64,000 nucleotides of DNA from Pseudaquabacterium terrae (GTDB lineage Bacteria > Pseudomonadota > Gammaproteobacteria > Burkholderiales > Burkholderiaceae_C), in the NCBI RefSeq assembly GCF_013266755.1, contig NZ_JABRWJ010000006.1:124001-188000 (forward strand), in the 5' to 3' direction. The notes beneath the pieces were generated by a model. It saw only the letters and a list, made by a program, of their open reading frames with translations. It did not search any database and was not told the origin of the DNA. The position numbers were made by a program, and so were the translations under genes. Every line of letters starts with the position of its first letter. Position 1 is the first letter of the stretch. Below are positions 9,027 through 18,436 of this stretch, piece by piece.

Positions 9027-9931
9027 GTGTTTCCGGCGCTGGCATCGCGCCGCCTGCGGCGGCCGCCAACCCGGCTGCGGCCTTCTATGCGACACCCGGC
9101 GCGCGGCTCGCCGGGGCGCTGCTGCGCACGCTGCAGCGCTGGTCGCCGGCGCTCGGCACGCGGCTGGCGATGGCGCTGTTCTGCACCCCGCTGCCGGGCA
9201 AACGGCACGCCCGTGCGAAGCCGGTGCCCGCACCGTGGACGGCGCGGCGCCACCGCTTCGAGGACGGCACGCTGGCGACCTGGCAACGCAGCGATGTCGC
9301 ACCCGGCGCGCCGAAGGTGCTGCTGGTGCACGGCTGGGCCGGCGATGCGCAGCAATGGCGTGTGCTCGGCGACCGCCTGGCCGCTGCCGGGTTCGACCCG
9401 GTCCTGCTCGACCTGCCGGCGCACGGCCGCAGCGATGGCCGGCGCGCGAACCTGCCGCAGTGGGTGCGGGCGCTCTTCGCCGTCAGCGCCGCGCTCGGGC
9501 CGTGGCATGCGGTGGTGGCGCATTCGCTCGGCGGGCTGGCAGCGGCGCACGCGCTGGCGCGCGGGCTGCCGGCCGTGCGCCTGGCGCTGGTCGCGGTGTC
9601 GCCGCCGCCGCGGCTGTTCCTGCGCTGGTTCGCGGGGGTGCTCGGCGCCGGCGAACCGCTGGCTGCGCGCATGCAGGCCTGGTTCGAGCGCCACACGGGC
9701 GTGCCGATGCACGAGTTCGAGGCGGCCTGGCTCGGTGCGCGGCTGGTGCAGCCGGCGCTGCTGCTGCATGACCAGGACGACCGCACCGCGCCGCTGGCCG
9801 GTGCCGAGCGGCTGGCCGCGGCGATCTCCGGCGCGCGGCTGGAGACCACCCGCGAGCTCGGCCACCGGCGCATCCTGGCCGACGCAGGCGTGCTCGAGCG
9901 GCTGCTGGCGCACGTCTCGGCCGGTCGGTAG
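9023..9931 (+). CDS. alpha/beta-fold hydrolase
   Basis: 302 residues from the GTG at 9023. The alpha/beta hydrolase fold is visible: the oxyanion strand VLLVHGWAGD, the segment LLDLPAHGRSDG, the nucleophile elbow AHSLGG, and near the C-terminus LLLHDQDDRTAPL with the acid and ELGHRRIL with the catalytic His. The N-terminal 60 residues (RTLQRWSPALGTRLAMALFCTP) are an amphipathic extension. The likely reaction is hydrolysis of an ester, thioester or lactone; the substrate is unknown. It is co-transcribed with the 45-residue membrane protein and probably controlled by the neighbouring TetR, which may respond to the hydrolase substrate. Confidence 0.85.
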   Translation: MSVSGAGIAPPAAAANPAAAFYATPGARLAGALLRTLQRWSPALGTRLAMALFCTPLPGKRHARAKPVPAPWTARRHRFEDGTLATWQRSDVAPGAPKVLLVHGWAGDAQQWRVLGDRLAAAGFDPVLLDLPAHGRSDGRRANLPQWVRALFAVSAALGPWHAVVAHSLGGLAAAHALARGLPAVRLALVAVSPPPRLFLRWFAGVLGAGEPLAARMQAWFERHTGVPMHEFEAAWLGARLVQPALLLHDQDDRTAPLAGAERLAAAISGARLETTRELGHRRILADAGVLERLLAHVSAGR

Positions 9932-10033
9932 CGAGCGCCGCCGGCGCGGCCCCGCACGACGGGGTTTCCCCGGTCCGAAGCCGCGCATTTTTGCGCGCGG
10001 CGCGCCGGGTCGGCTCCGTACACTGGGCACCCC

Positions 10034-12127
10034 ATGTTGTCCGGCGCGCGCTGTTCCTCGTCGATGAAGTTGCTGGCGACGATGCTGCGCTCCGGGATGA
10101 CCGCCGCGCTGCTCGCGCTGGCGCTGCCTAGCCATGCCGCGCCGCCGCCGCTCGACCCGCGCCTGGCCGCGCTCGAAGACACATCGCGCGCTCAGCCGCG
10201 CGACGCGATGGCGCGGCTCGGCGCACTGGCACCGATGCTGCCCGAGGCCAGCGCCCAGCGCGTGCTGGCGCTGGCGCTGCGCGGCCAGCTGCAGGCGCAG
10301 CGCGACGATGCCGAGGGCGCCGAGCTGGCGCTGCGAGAGATCGAGCAGCTGCGCGGCCGCGAGCCCAGCGCCGCCGCCGCCGCCGGCTTCGTGCGCGCCG
10401 CGTTGACACAGCGGCGCGGCCCGATGGCACGCGCCGACCGCCAGGCGTCCGACGCCTTGGCGCTGATGCCGGCCGATGCGCTGCCCTCGCTGCGCTACCG
10501 GCTGACCTACCTGCTGGCGTCGCTGAAGGAAGAGACCGGCCAGCTCGACGAAGCGGTGCGCCTGCGCCAGCAGCTGATCCAGCAGGCCGATGCCGGCGGG
10601 CTGCCGTGGCGACAGTCGGAAGCGCGCAGCTCGCTCGCCTACGCGCTGCTGCTGGCCAAGCAGGCCGAGCCGGCGCGCGAGCTGAACCGCGAGGCGCTGG
10701 CGCGCGCGCGCAGCGCCGGCGACAAGCTGGCCGAATCGCGCGCGCTGAACATCGAGGGCATGCTGCTCGCCGAAGCCGGTGATGCGGCGGCCGAGTTGCA
10801 GGCCATGCAGCGCATGATGGAGCTGGCGCGCGAGACCCATGCGCGCGAAGACGAGGTGCTGGGCCTGGCCAACCTGGCCGACCACTACCTGAAGGGCGGC
10901 GACTACGAGACCGCGCTGCGCCTGTCGCGCGAGGCGCTGCCGCTGGCCCGCGAGCTCGCCGACCCGGCGTCCGAGTCGGTCGCGCTGGCCAACATCGGCC
11001 TGGCGCTGATCTCGCTGCACAAGCGCGAGGAGGGCCTGGCCTCGGTGCGCCGCTCGATGGCCATCGACGAACGCTCCGGCGCCGTCACCAGCCTGGCGCA
11101 GACGCAGGAGGAGCTCGGCATCTACCTCGAACGCGCCGGCTACCTGGGCGACGCCGTCGATGCCTACCGACGCTTTCGCAAGCTGTCCGACGAGGTGTTC
11201 CGTCGCGACCAGCAGCAGGCGATCCTCGAGCTGCAGGAGGGCTTCGACAACGAGCGGCGCCTGCGCGAGCTCGAGCTGCTGCAGCGCGAGAACCACCTGA
11301 AGCAGGCGCAGCTGGTCGGCGCGCAGCTGCAGCAGCGGGTGTGGCTCGCCGCCGGCGCCGCCGGTGCGCTGCTGCTGGTGCTGGCTGGCGTGCTGCTGCT
11401 GCGCCTGCGCCGCACCGGCCACCTGCTGATCGAAGGCAATGCGCTGCTGCAGACGCAGAGCGAGCGCGATCCGCTGACCAACCTGGCAAACCGCCGCTTC
11501 CTGCAGCGCGTGATGCAGCCCGATGCCGACAGCGCGCCGCCGCCCTTCGAGGGCTCGCTGCTGTTGATCGACCTCGACCACTTCAAGCGCATCAACGACC
11601 GCCATGGCCATGCCGCCGGCGACAGCGTGCTGATCGAGGTCGCGCGGCGGCTGCGCGCCACGCTGCGTGACGAGGACCTGGTCGTGCGCTGGGGCGGCGA
11701 GGAGTTCCTGGTCGTCGCCCGCGCGCTGACGCAGGACCAGGTGCAGGCGCTGGCGCAGCGGCTGCTGACGGCCATCGGCGGCGCACCGGTGCTGCTGGCG
11801 CCGGCGGCGGCCGGCGCCGATGCGGCGCCGTCGGTGGCGATCAGCGCCTCGATCGGATATGCCTGCTTCCCGACCGAGCCGACGAAGCTGGCCGTGAACT
11901 GGGAGCATGCGCTCGACCTGGTCGACACCGCGCTCTACCTGGCGAAGGCCCATGGCCGCAACCTGGCCTACGGCGTGCGGCTGCTGCATGCGCGCGACGA
12001 GACCGAGCTGGTGCAGATCAGCCGCGGGCTCGAGGAAGCCTGGACCGACGGTCGCGTCAAGCTGACGCCGCTGCGCGGGCCGTCGCAGGCCGCCGCGGCG
12101 GCGGCGGCGGCACAGGAGTCGGCATGA
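10034..12127 (+). CDS. TPR-containing diguanylate cyclase (I-site intact)
   Basis: 697 residues from 10034; an internal ATG at 10064 (MKLLATMLRSG) is an alternative start. A signal peptide or anchor (MTAALLALALPSHA) leads a helical repeat region of TPR type across about residues 60-400, placed in the periplasm. A coiled region and one membrane helix follow (LAAGAAGALLLVLAGVLLL), then a cytoplasmic GGDEF domain. The active site reads GGEEF, and RDED lies exactly five residues before it, the canonical RxxD allosteric inhibition site. It should make cyclic di-GMP from two GTP and be product-inhibited. Its stop overlaps the start of a paralogue (ATGA). Confidence 0.9.
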   Translation: MLSGARCSSSMKLLATMLRSGMTAALLALALPSHAAPPPLDPRLAALEDTSRAQPRDAMARLGALAPMLPEASAQRVLALALRGQLQAQRDDAEGAELALREIEQLRGREPSAAAAAGFVRAALTQRRGPMARADRQASDALALMPADALPSLRYRLTYLLASLKEETGQLDEAVRLRQQLIQQADAGGLPWRQSEARSSLAYALLLAKQAEPARELNREALARARSAGDKLAESRALNIEGMLLAEAGDAAAELQAMQRMMELARETHAREDEVLGLANLADHYLKGGDYETALRLSREALPLARELADPASESVALANIGLALISLHKREEGLASVRRSMAIDERSGAVTSLAQTQEELGIYLERAGYLGDAVDAYRRFRKLSDEVFRRDQQQAILELQEGFDNERRLRELELLQRENHLKQAQLVGAQLQQRVWLAAGAAGALLLVLAGVLLLRLRRTGHLLIEGNALLQTQSERDPLTNLANRRFLQRVMQPDADSAPPPFEGSLLLIDLDHFKRINDRHGHAAGDSVLIEVARRLRATLRDEDLVVRWGGEEFLVVARALTQDQVQALAQRLLTAIGGAPVLLAPAAAGADAAPSVAISASIGYACFPTEPTKLAVNWEHALDLVDTALYLAKAHGRNLAYGVRLLHARDETELVQISRGLEEAWTDGRVKLTPLRGPSQAAAAAAAAQESA

Positions 12128-14190
12128 CGCTGCGCCGCTGGCTTGGCTGGGCCGCTGCCGCGCTGGTCTGCATCGCCCCCGGCGTGCACGCCTCCCCAGC
12201 GCTGGAGCGGCAGCTCGACGCGCTGCTGCGCGTCGGCGAAGACCGGCCCGCGCCGGCACTGGCGGCGATCGATGCGCTGCCGGCGCCCGAGTCGCCGGTC
12301 GAGGCGCGCTGGCTGACGCGCGCGCGCGCCGAGGTCGCCGCGCGCAGCGCGAGCGCCGGCGAGGCCCAGCGTTGGCGCGAGGCGGCGGTGCAGGCGGTGC
12401 GCGCCACCGAGCCCGCCGCGCTGGTCGAAGCCGAACTGCAGTACCTGCTCGCGCTGCGCGCCGAACACGAGGACGCCGGCTCGATGAACGAGCTGGCGCG
12501 CGCTGCGCTGGCCGGCTACGACGGCCATTGCAAGGCGCTGCAGCCGCCGCGCCCGGACTGCGAATACCGCGCGCGCTGGCGCCTGCAGCAGCTGCTGGCA
12601 CAGCACGCGCGCGCGCAGCGGGCGCCGGCCGCGGCGCGCCAGCATGCGCGCGCCGCGCTCGAGCTGGCGATCGCCGGCAGCGACCTCTGGCGCCAGGCCT
12701 GGAGCGAAAGTGAGCTGGCGCTGGCCGCCGGCCACGAGCGCGATTTCTCGCGGGCCCAGGCCCACCTCGAGCGCGCGCTGCAGCTGGCGGCGCGAGAAGA
12801 GGAGCCGCGGCTGGCCGCGCGCATCGCGCTGACCGAAGGCACCCTCGCGCAGGACCAGGGCGACTGGCCGCGCGCGCACCGCAGCGAGCTGCGCGCGCTG
12901 GCGCTGGCGCGCCAGGCCCAGTCGCCGCGCTACGAAGCGATCGCGCTGGTCAACCTGAGCGACCAGGCGGTGCAGTCGGGCCGGCCGGCCGAGGCGCTGG
13001 AGCATGCGCTGCAGGGGCTGGCAGCGGTCAAGCCGCTGCAGATCAAGCGCATCGAGCGCTCGCTGCTCAACAACGCGATGCTGGCCCGCGTGGCCCTCGG
13101 CCGCCGCGCGGAGGCGCGCGCCGATTTCGAGGCGCTGCAGGCGGCCTGGTCGGCCGACGGCGCGATCGGCCGGCAGGTGACCTCGATGCGCGAGTTCGGC
13201 GATGCGCTGGCCAAGGTCGGCGACCTGCGCGGCGCGCTCGAGCTGCACCACCGCGAGACCGAGCTGTCGCGCCGGCTGATGGACGCCAACCGCACGGCGG
13301 CGCTGGCCGAGCTGCGTTCGCGTTATGACCGCGAGGCGCAGCAGCGCAACATCGTGCTGCTCGAACGCGACAACGCGCTGAAGACCACCGAGCTCGACAA
13401 CCGCGCGCTGTCGCAGCGGCTGTGGACGCTGGGCGCCGGCGTGCTGGTGCTGACGATGGTGCTGATGCTGCTGCTGGTGCGGCGCGTGCGCGAGACCAAC
13501 CGCGCGCTCGAGCACAGCCGCGCGAAGCTGCGCGTGCAGAGCGAACGCGACCCGCTGACCGGCCTGGCGAACCGGCGCCACTTCCAGGCCGTGCTGCAGG
13601 CCGGCGGCGAGGCGGCCGAAGGCTTCCGCGGCGCGCTGCTGATGATCGACATCGACCACTTCAAGCACATCAACGACAACCACGGCCATGCCGCCGGCGA
13701 CCAGGTGCTGGTCGAGGTCGCGCAGCGCATCGCCGCCGCGGTGCGCAGCGAGGCCGACACGGTCGCGCGCTGGGGCGGCGAGGAGTTCCTGGTGCTCGCG
13801 CCGGCGCTGCAGCGCCACGACACCGAGGCGCTGGCGCAGCGGCTGCTGCAGGCGGTCGCCGGCACGCCGGTGGCGCTGGCCGGCGGCGGCGGCCTGCGCG
13901 CCACGGTGTCGATCGGCCATGCGGTGTTCCCGCTGCCGCCGCATCGCGTCAAGCTGACGCCCGAGCAGGCGGTCAACCTGGCCGACATGGCGCTCTACAC
14001 CGCGAAGAGCCAGGGCCGCAACCGGGCCGTCGGCATCGTGCAGGCCGAGGTCGCCGATGCCCAGGCGCTGCGCGCGCTCGAGGGCGACTTCGAGCGCGCC
14101 TGGGTCGAGGGCCGGGTACAGCTGCGCATCGACGCCGGCCCGGGCGAATCGGCCGGGCGCCAATCGGCGGGCGCGGCGGTCGTGGCCTGA
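12124..14190 (+). CDS. TPR-containing diguanylate cyclase (degenerate I-site)
   Basis: 688 residues with a signal peptide ([23 protein letters not shown]), a periplasmic helical TPR-like region (about 30-430), one membrane helix ([17 protein letters not shown]) and a GGDEF domain. The catalytic motif is GGEEF in the same context as the upstream paralogue (RWGGEEFLV). The four residues that should form RxxD read SEAD, with an Arg one position earlier (RSEAD). Product inhibition may therefore be weaker or lost. The pair arose by duplication and is co-translated. The two periplasmic sensor parts differ much more than the GGDEF domains, suggesting different input signals. Confidence 0.9.
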   Translation: MTLRRWLGWAAAALVCIAPGVHASPALERQLDALLRVGEDRPAPALAAIDALPAPESPVEARWLTRARAEVAARSASAGEAQRWREAAVQAVRATEPAALVEAELQYLLALRAEHEDAGSMNELARAALAGYDGHCKALQPPRPDCEYRARWRLQQLLAQHARAQRAPAAARQHARAALELAIAGSDLWRQAWSESELALAAGHERDFSRAQAHLERALQLAAREEEPRLAARIALTEGTLAQDQGDWPRAHRSELRALALARQAQSPRYEAIALVNLSDQAVQSGRPAEALEHALQGLAAVKPLQIKRIERSLLNNAMLARVALGRRAEARADFEALQAAWSADGAIGRQVTSMREFGDALAKVGDLRGALELHHRETELSRRLMDANRTAALAELRSRYDREAQQRNIVLLERDNALKTTELDNRALSQRLWTLGAGVLVLTMVLMLLLVRRVRETNRALEHSRAKLRVQSERDPLTGLANRRHFQAVLQAGGEAAEGFRGALLMIDIDHFKHINDNHGHAAGDQVLVEVAQRIAAAVRSEADTVARWGGEEFLVLAPALQRHDTEALAQRLLQAVAGTPVALAGGGGLRATVSIGHAVFPLPPHRVKLTPEQAVNLADMALYTAKSQGRNRAVGIVQAEVADAQALRALEGDFERAWVEGRVQLRIDAGPGESAGRQSAGAAVVA

Positions 14191-14228
14191 CCCCGCCTTT
14201 CAGCCATCCAACAACGAGGAGAGACCGT

Positions 14229-15248
14229 ATGCCGCATTGCCTTGCCCGTGCCCCGTCCCGCCGCCGGCTGCTGCAGGCCGTCGCCTGGCTGCCGCTGGCG
14301 GCCGTGCTCCCTGCTAACGCGCAATCGGCGTGGCCAGCCAAGCCGGTGCGCATCGTCGTGCCGTTTGCTGCCGGCGGCACCACCGACATCCTGGCCCGCG
14401 CGCTGGCGCCCGAGCTGCAGAAGGCCTTCGGCCAGCCCTTCGTGATCGACAACAAGCCCGGCGCCGGCGGCAACAACGGTGCGGCCGAGGTCGCCAAGGC
14501 CGCGCCCGACGGCTATACGCTGCTGATGGGCACCGTCGGCACGCATGCGATCAATGCCTCGGTCTACCCGAAGATGCCCTACGACCACGTGAAGGACTTC
14601 CAGCCGGTCACGCTGGTCGCCGGCGTGCCGAACGTGCTGGTGCTGAACCCGGCGAACGCGCAGAAGTACGGCGTCAACTCGGTCGCCGACCTGGTCAAGG
14701 CGGCCAAGGCGAACCCCGGTCGGCTGAACATGGCGAGCTCAGGCAACGGCACCTCGATCCACCTCGCCGGCGAGCTGTTCAAGACGATGACCGGAACCTT
14801 CATGGTCCACTTTCCGTACCGCGGCTCGGGCCCGGCGCTGATCGACCTGCTCGGCGGCAACATGGACCTGATGTTCGACAACCTGCCCTCGGCGCTGCCG
14901 CACATCAAGGCCGGCAAGCTGAAGGCGCTGGCGGTGACCAGCGCCACGCGCTCGTCGGCAATGCCCGAGCTGCCGACGGTCGAAGAGGCCGGCGGCGCGG
15001 TGCTGAAGGGCTACGAGGCGAGCTCGTGGTTCGGCCTGCTGGCGCCGGCCGGCACGCCGATGGACATCGTCAACCGCGTGCAGCAGGAAACCGCGAAGGC
15101 GCTGGCCAGCCCGGCGCTGAAGGAGCGCCTGCAGGCGCAGGGCGCGATCCCCAGCGGCAACAGCCCGGCCGATTTCGCCCGGCACATCGCCGCCGAGACC
15201 GCCAAGTGGGCGAAGGTGGTGAAGGCCTCGGGCGCGAAGGTGGACTGA
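14229..15248 (+). CDS. tripartite tricarboxylate transporter receptor (TctC/Bug family)
   Basis: 339 residues from 14229, preceded by the ribosome-binding site GAGGAGAG. The N-terminus has a twin-arginine-like SRRRLLQ followed by a hydrophobic stretch and an Ala-x-Ala cleavage site (VLPANAQSA). The mature part has the family hallmarks: [20 protein letters not shown] at the start, [25 protein letters not shown] in the ligand loop and [16 protein letters not shown] in the hinge. These periplasmic proteins bind carboxylic acids. The membrane subunits TctA and TctB are not next to it, as is usual for the many orphan Bug genes of Burkholderiales. The ligand cannot be predicted. Confidence 0.92.
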   Translation: MPHCLARAPSRRRLLQAVAWLPLAAVLPANAQSAWPAKPVRIVVPFAAGGTTDILARALAPELQKAFGQPFVIDNKPGAGGNNGAAEVAKAAPDGYTLLMGTVGTHAINASVYPKMPYDHVKDFQPVTLVAGVPNVLVLNPANAQKYGVNSVADLVKAAKANPGRLNMASSGNGTSIHLAGELFKTMTGTFMVHFPYRGSGPALIDLLGGNMDLMFDNLPSALPHIKAGKLKALAVTSATRSSAMPELPTVEEAGGAVLKGYEASSWFGLLAPAGTPMDIVNRVQQETAKALASPALKERLQAQGAIPSGNSPADFARHIAAETAKWAKVVKASGAKVD

Positions 15249-15260
15249 GTTGGCCCCCAA

Positions 15261-15321
15261 GACGCCTTCGGCGTCGCCCCCCCAAGGGGGATCAGCCGAC
15301 CGGGAAACCCGGATCGGCTGA
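15261..15321. terminator. two hairpins between convergent genes
   Basis: Two perfect hairpins sit between the TctC gene and the convergent ligase gene. GACGCC-TTC-GGCGTC occupies 15261-15275. TCAGCCGA-CCGGG-AAA-CCCGG-A-TCGGCTGA occupies 15292-15321, with one bulged base. There is no long T tract, so a bidirectional terminator is likely but not certain. A run of C (15276-15283) before AAGGGGG adds a further possible stem. Confidence 0.6.
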
Positions 15322-15328
15322 GCGCCGG

Positions 15329-17023
15329 TCAGGCGGCCGGCGGCATCCAGATCACCGGCTTGCGGGACTCCGACCAGCGCTCGTACTGCGCGCCGTAGAC
15401 CTCCTCGACGCGGTTGCGCTTGACCTTGAAGGTCGGCGTGATGAAGCCGTTGTCGACGGTCCACGGCTCGGTGACGACGATCAGCGTGTCGAGCTGCTCG
15501 TGCGGGTCGAGCTTGGCGTTGACCGTCTTCAGGTGATCGGCGAGCGATGTCTCGAGGTCCTTCTTTCCGGCCGCGTCCTTCGTGCGTTGGGCGGCGTCGA
15601 TGTTCAGCATCACGATGCCCAGCGGCTGGCCGAGGTTGGCGCCGGTGACGCAGCAGGCCTCGATCGCCGTGTGCATCACCAGCCGGTCCTCGATCGGCGC
15701 CGGCGCGACGTACTTGCCCTTGCTGGTCTTGAACAGGTCCTTCACGCGGCCGGTGATGCGCAGGTTGCCTTCCTGATCCAGCTGGCCCTTGTCGCCGGTG
15801 TGCAGCCAGCCGTCGTCGGTGAAGGTCTGCTTGGTGAGCTCGGGTTCCTTGAAATAACCCAGCATCAGACCGGGGCTGCGCATCTGGATCTCGCCGTTGG
15901 CGGGGTCGATGCGCGTCTCGATGCCGTCGTAGGGCTTGCCGACGGTGCCCGGGCGCGGCTGGTCGAGGAAGGTGGCGTGCGAGACGCCGCAGTTCTCGGT
16001 CATGCCGTAGACCTCGACGATCGGCAGGCCCAGGCGCTCGTACCACTTCAGCAGCTCGGGCGGCATCGGCGCCGCGCCGCCGGCGGCGAACACGCACTTG
16101 TCCAGGCCCAGCGCGCCGAGGATCTTCTTGCGCACGATGCCGCCGAGGATCGGGATCCGCAGCATGCGCTTGAGTTTCTCCGGCGGCATCTTCGCGCTGA
16201 CGCCCTGCTGGAACTTGACCCACAGCCGCGGCACCGAAAAGAACGCCGTCGGCTTGGCGCGCTGCAAGTCCTGCGTGAAGGTCTCCAGGCTCTCGGCGAA
16301 CCAGATCTGCATGCCGGTGGCGAACAGGCCGTTCTCGATCAGCGTGCGCTCGGCGACGTGCGACAGCGGCAGGTAGCTCAGCACGCGCGTGTCGGGCCCG
16401 AGGTTCAGCCGCTTCAGCCCCGCCTGCACCGACCACGCGAAGGTCGCGAAGCTGTGCATCACGCCCTTCGGGTTGCCGGTGGTGCCCGAGGTGTACATGA
16501 TCGTCGACAGCTCGTCGCCGTTGCGCACCGGCTCGCCGCCCATCGGCTTGGCCTTGGCGATGGCCGCGTCCCAGGTCGGATAGTTGTTCTTCGGCGCCAG
16601 CGGCAGGCTGATGCACGGCAGCCCGGCCGGGATGCCGGGCTTCATGCCGTCGAAGCCGTCGAGCTTGCCGACGAACAGCAGCTTCGATTCGCTGTGGTCG
16701 AGGATCTGGCGGATCGTGTCGGCGGCCAGCGTCGGGTACAGCGGCACCGAGACGCCGCCGGCCATCCAGATCGCCCAGTCGGCCATCAGCCACCAGGCGG
16801 TGTTCTTCGACAGCAGCGCGACCTTGTCGCCGGGCTCGAGGCCCAGGCTCTTCAGGTGCGAGGCCATGCGCCGCGTCTGGTCCATCGCCTGGCGCCAGGT
16901 GAAGGTCTGCACTTCACCGCCGCCCATCGGCTGCGTGAAGACGACGCGGTCCGGCGTGGTCTTTTCCCAGTGGTACAGGCGCTGCAGCGCCAGCTGGTCG
17001 GGCGGAACGGAAGTGCGGCTCAT
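15329..17023 (-). CDS. AMP-dependent acyl-CoA synthetase (long-chain fatty acid-CoA ligase like)
   Basis: 564 residues from the ATG at 17023, chosen because GAGGA lies eight bases upstream; an ATG at 17044 lacks a good ribosome-binding site. Adenylation motifs are clear: the P-loop YTSGTTGNPKG, the A5 region VYGMTENCG, the hinge region GWLHTGDKG and ITGRVKDLFKTSKGKY. The last-named motif is typical of FadD15/AAE15-like long-chain ligases, which have an internal insertion and lack the short C-terminal lysine pattern of acetyl-CoA synthetases. It would activate a fatty or carboxylic acid to its CoA thioester through an acyl-AMP. It stands alone, converging with the TctC gene. Confidence 0.87.
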   Translation of the reverse strand: MSRTSVPPDQLALQRLYHWEKTTPDRVVFTQPMGGGEVQTFTWRQAMDQTRRMASHLKSLGLEPGDKVALLSKNTAWWLMADWAIWMAGGVSVPLYPTLAADTIRQILDHSESKLLFVGKLDGFDGMKPGIPAGLPCISLPLAPKNNYPTWDAAIAKAKPMGGEPVRNGDELSTIMYTSGTTGNPKGVMHSFATFAWSVQAGLKRLNLGPDTRVLSYLPLSHVAERTLIENGLFATGMQIWFAESLETFTQDLQRAKPTAFFSVPRLWVKFQQGVSAKMPPEKLKRMLRIPILGGIVRKKILGALGLDKCVFAAGGAAPMPPELLKWYERLGLPIVEVYGMTENCGVSHATFLDQPRPGTVGKPYDGIETRIDPANGEIQMRSPGLMLGYFKEPELTKQTFTDDGWLHTGDKGQLDQEGNLRITGRVKDLFKTSKGKYVAPAPIEDRLVMHTAIEACCVTGANLGQPLGIVMLNIDAAQRTKDAAGKKDLETSLADHLKTVNAKLDPHEQLDTLIVVTEPWTVDNGFITPTFKVKRNRVEEVYGAQYERWSESRKPVIWMPPAA

Positions 17024-17136
17024 CGGACAGTCCTCGCGGGGCATACAGGAACGCCGGGCAGGGTAGCCGCGGGCGCTGCCGCCGCAGGTTGGGGCTTTCC
17101 AGGGTCTAGAGGCGTCGCCCTGGAGACAGCCTGCGC

Positions 17137-17958
17137 TCAGCGTCCGTGGTCTGTCGCCGCCTGCAGCTGCTGCTCGATGCGCCGGGCGGCGCGCAGCACG
17201 AGGGTGGTGTCGAGGTCCGCGGGCGGGGCAACGACTGCCGTGACGTCGTCCACCTCTTCGGGCTGGTTCAACATGGAATGGACGACCACCGACAGCGCGA
17301 CCGTCGGGCGCTTGACCTGCGCCACGCCGGTCAGCTCATGCGTGCGCTGGGCCTCGACGTGGTGGCGCACGCTGGCCACCGCCTGGGGTCCGAGCCCCCA
17401 GCTCTCGCACAAGGCCGCGCCGAGCGCGTCGTGGCTGACGCCGAAGCCGGCGCGCTCGAGCTCGCACAGCTCGGCATCGTTGTCGACCGCCCGCAGCATC
17501 GAGCGGTAGTGGTTCGGTGCATGGCGGAACAGCACCGCCTTGCCGCATTCCTCGAACAGCCCGGCCGAGTGCGCGGCCCAGGCATCGAGGCCGAGCGCCT
17601 GCGCGAGCCGGCCCATCACCAGCCCACGCTGCGAAGCGCGCTGCCAGATCGGTTCCAGCTCGGGCGCCGGCGGGAAGGCGGCGCGCAACCCCATCTCGAA
17701 GGTGATGCCGGCGATCTCACGCGTGCCGAGGTAGGTCACCGCCTGCTGCACGCTCTGCACCCGGCCCTTCAGGCCGTAGAGCGAGGAGTTGACCGCCTTC
17801 ATCACCGACGCGGCCAGCGCCATGTCGGACTCGACCAGCTCGGCGATGCCCTGCAGGTTGATGTCCTCGTCGGCCATCAGCAGCGACAGGCGCACCAGCG
17901 TGTCCGGCTTGGCGGGGATGTCGATGTCGAGCGTGCGCAACTGCGAATTGACGGACAT
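17137..17958 (-). CDS. HDOD-domain protein
   Basis: 273 residues from the ATG at 17958 (MSVNSQLRTLDIDIPAKPDT). The HDOD domain covers about residues 15-205: the typical IPAKPDTLVRL, then MADEDINLQGIAELVESDMALAASVMKAVNSSLYG and VQSVQQAVTYLGTREI. Most of the metal-binding His-Asp pairs of true HD phosphohydrolases are absent, as in all HDOD proteins, so it is likely a signalling or scaffold protein rather than an enzyme. Such proteins often act in cyclic di-GMP, motility or stress pathways; two diguanylate cyclases are encoded about 3 kb away, but no direct link can be seen. No partner gene adjoins it. Confidence 0.85.
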   Translation of the reverse strand: MSVNSQLRTLDIDIPAKPDTLVRLSLLMADEDINLQGIAELVESDMALAASVMKAVNSSLYGLKGRVQSVQQAVTYLGTREIAGITFEMGLRAAFPPAPELEPIWQRASQRGLVMGRLAQALGLDAWAAHSAGLFEECGKAVLFRHAPNHYRSMLRAVDNDAELCELERAGFGVSHDALGAALCESWGLGPQAVASVRHHVEAQRTHELTGVAQVKRPTVALSVVVHSMLNQPEEVDDVTAVVAPPADLDTTLVLRAARRIEQQLQAATDHGR

Positions 17959-18173
17959 GGCGCGTCGGGCTCGGGCGGCCCGTCCGGGAGTGGGGGGATC
18001 GTGCCGAAGGGTAGCGCGCCGTGTGATCGGGCAAAACGACGAATCGTGGGGTGGGAGGCGGTCAAATCCTCCGACCGCGGCGTTCGGCCAAAAGCAGACC
18101 CAGGAGCTTCCAGCGATCCTGGGTACGTCCATGCCGGCCAGCGCGAGCAGGGGTTGATGTGACGGCTCGAGGC
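17959..18173. other. non-coding gap upstream of the HDOD gene
   Basis: This stretch should contain the HDOD promoter (minus strand). I see no clear consensus -35/-10 pair. It has one inverted repeat, CCCAGGA at 18099-18105 against TCCTGGG at 18117-18123. No open frame here has the strong G/C third-position bias of the surrounding genes. Confidence 0.5.
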
Positions 18174-18202
18174 AAAAAAATGGCGCCGGGGTCACCGGCG
18201 CC
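18174..18202 (-). terminator. strong intrinsic terminator
   Basis: Read on the minus strand, the stem GGCGCCGG-TGACC-CCGGCGCC (8 perfect pairs, 5-base loop) is followed by A and then seven T residues. It ends the leftward run of genes that finishes with the GMC oxidoreductase, or a short separate transcript made from 18203-18436. Confidence 0.88.
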
Positions 18203-18436
18203 GAGTGCGTCCGCTTGGCCGCGCCGGGTCAGTCGACCGCCCGGCTGCGCCGCGGAATCTTGTGTGGTTGCTCGTTCGAGTCTGTTGCTGTCTCCTCAGT
18301 CCCCGGATGCCGCCGGCCGTTGGGGGCCGGTGCATCGAGTGCGCGCAATGTAGGCACGCGGCACAGCCCCGTCTGCGCGGGTTTTCCCGTCATGCGGCGG
18401 CGCCGCGACAGTCGCTCCCCGGGATGCGGGGGGCGA
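18203..18436 (-). other. non-coding stretch between GMC gene stop and terminator
   Basis: 234 bases lie between the GMC oxidoreductase stop and the strong terminator. A 54-codon open frame on the minus strand (18229-18393) lacks the G/C third-position bias and any ribosome-binding site, so I do not call it a gene. The stretch is either a long 3' untranslated region or a small RNA that uses the terminator; a possible -10 element (TACATT on the minus strand, near 18350) is the only promoter hint. Confidence 0.35.

Noticed and set aside
8849-12601. 1250-codon open frame on the minus strand opposite the hydrolase and GGDEF genes
   Set aside because: Antisense shadow: the hydrolase and both GGDEF proteins on the plus strand have full conserved motifs, and this frame has none.
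14330-17509. Very long open frame (over 1000 codons) on the plus strand across the TctC and ligase genes
   Set aside because: It is a mirror of the strong G/C third-position bias of the real genes. Its translation is low-complexity Arg/Ala/Gly/Gln sequence with no recognisable domain.
18229-18393. Possible 54-codon gene on the minus strand before the strong terminator
   Set aside because: Codon third positions are much less G/C-rich than in neighbouring genes, there is no ribosome-binding site at the ATG and no recognisable motif. Kept only as an unexplained stretch.
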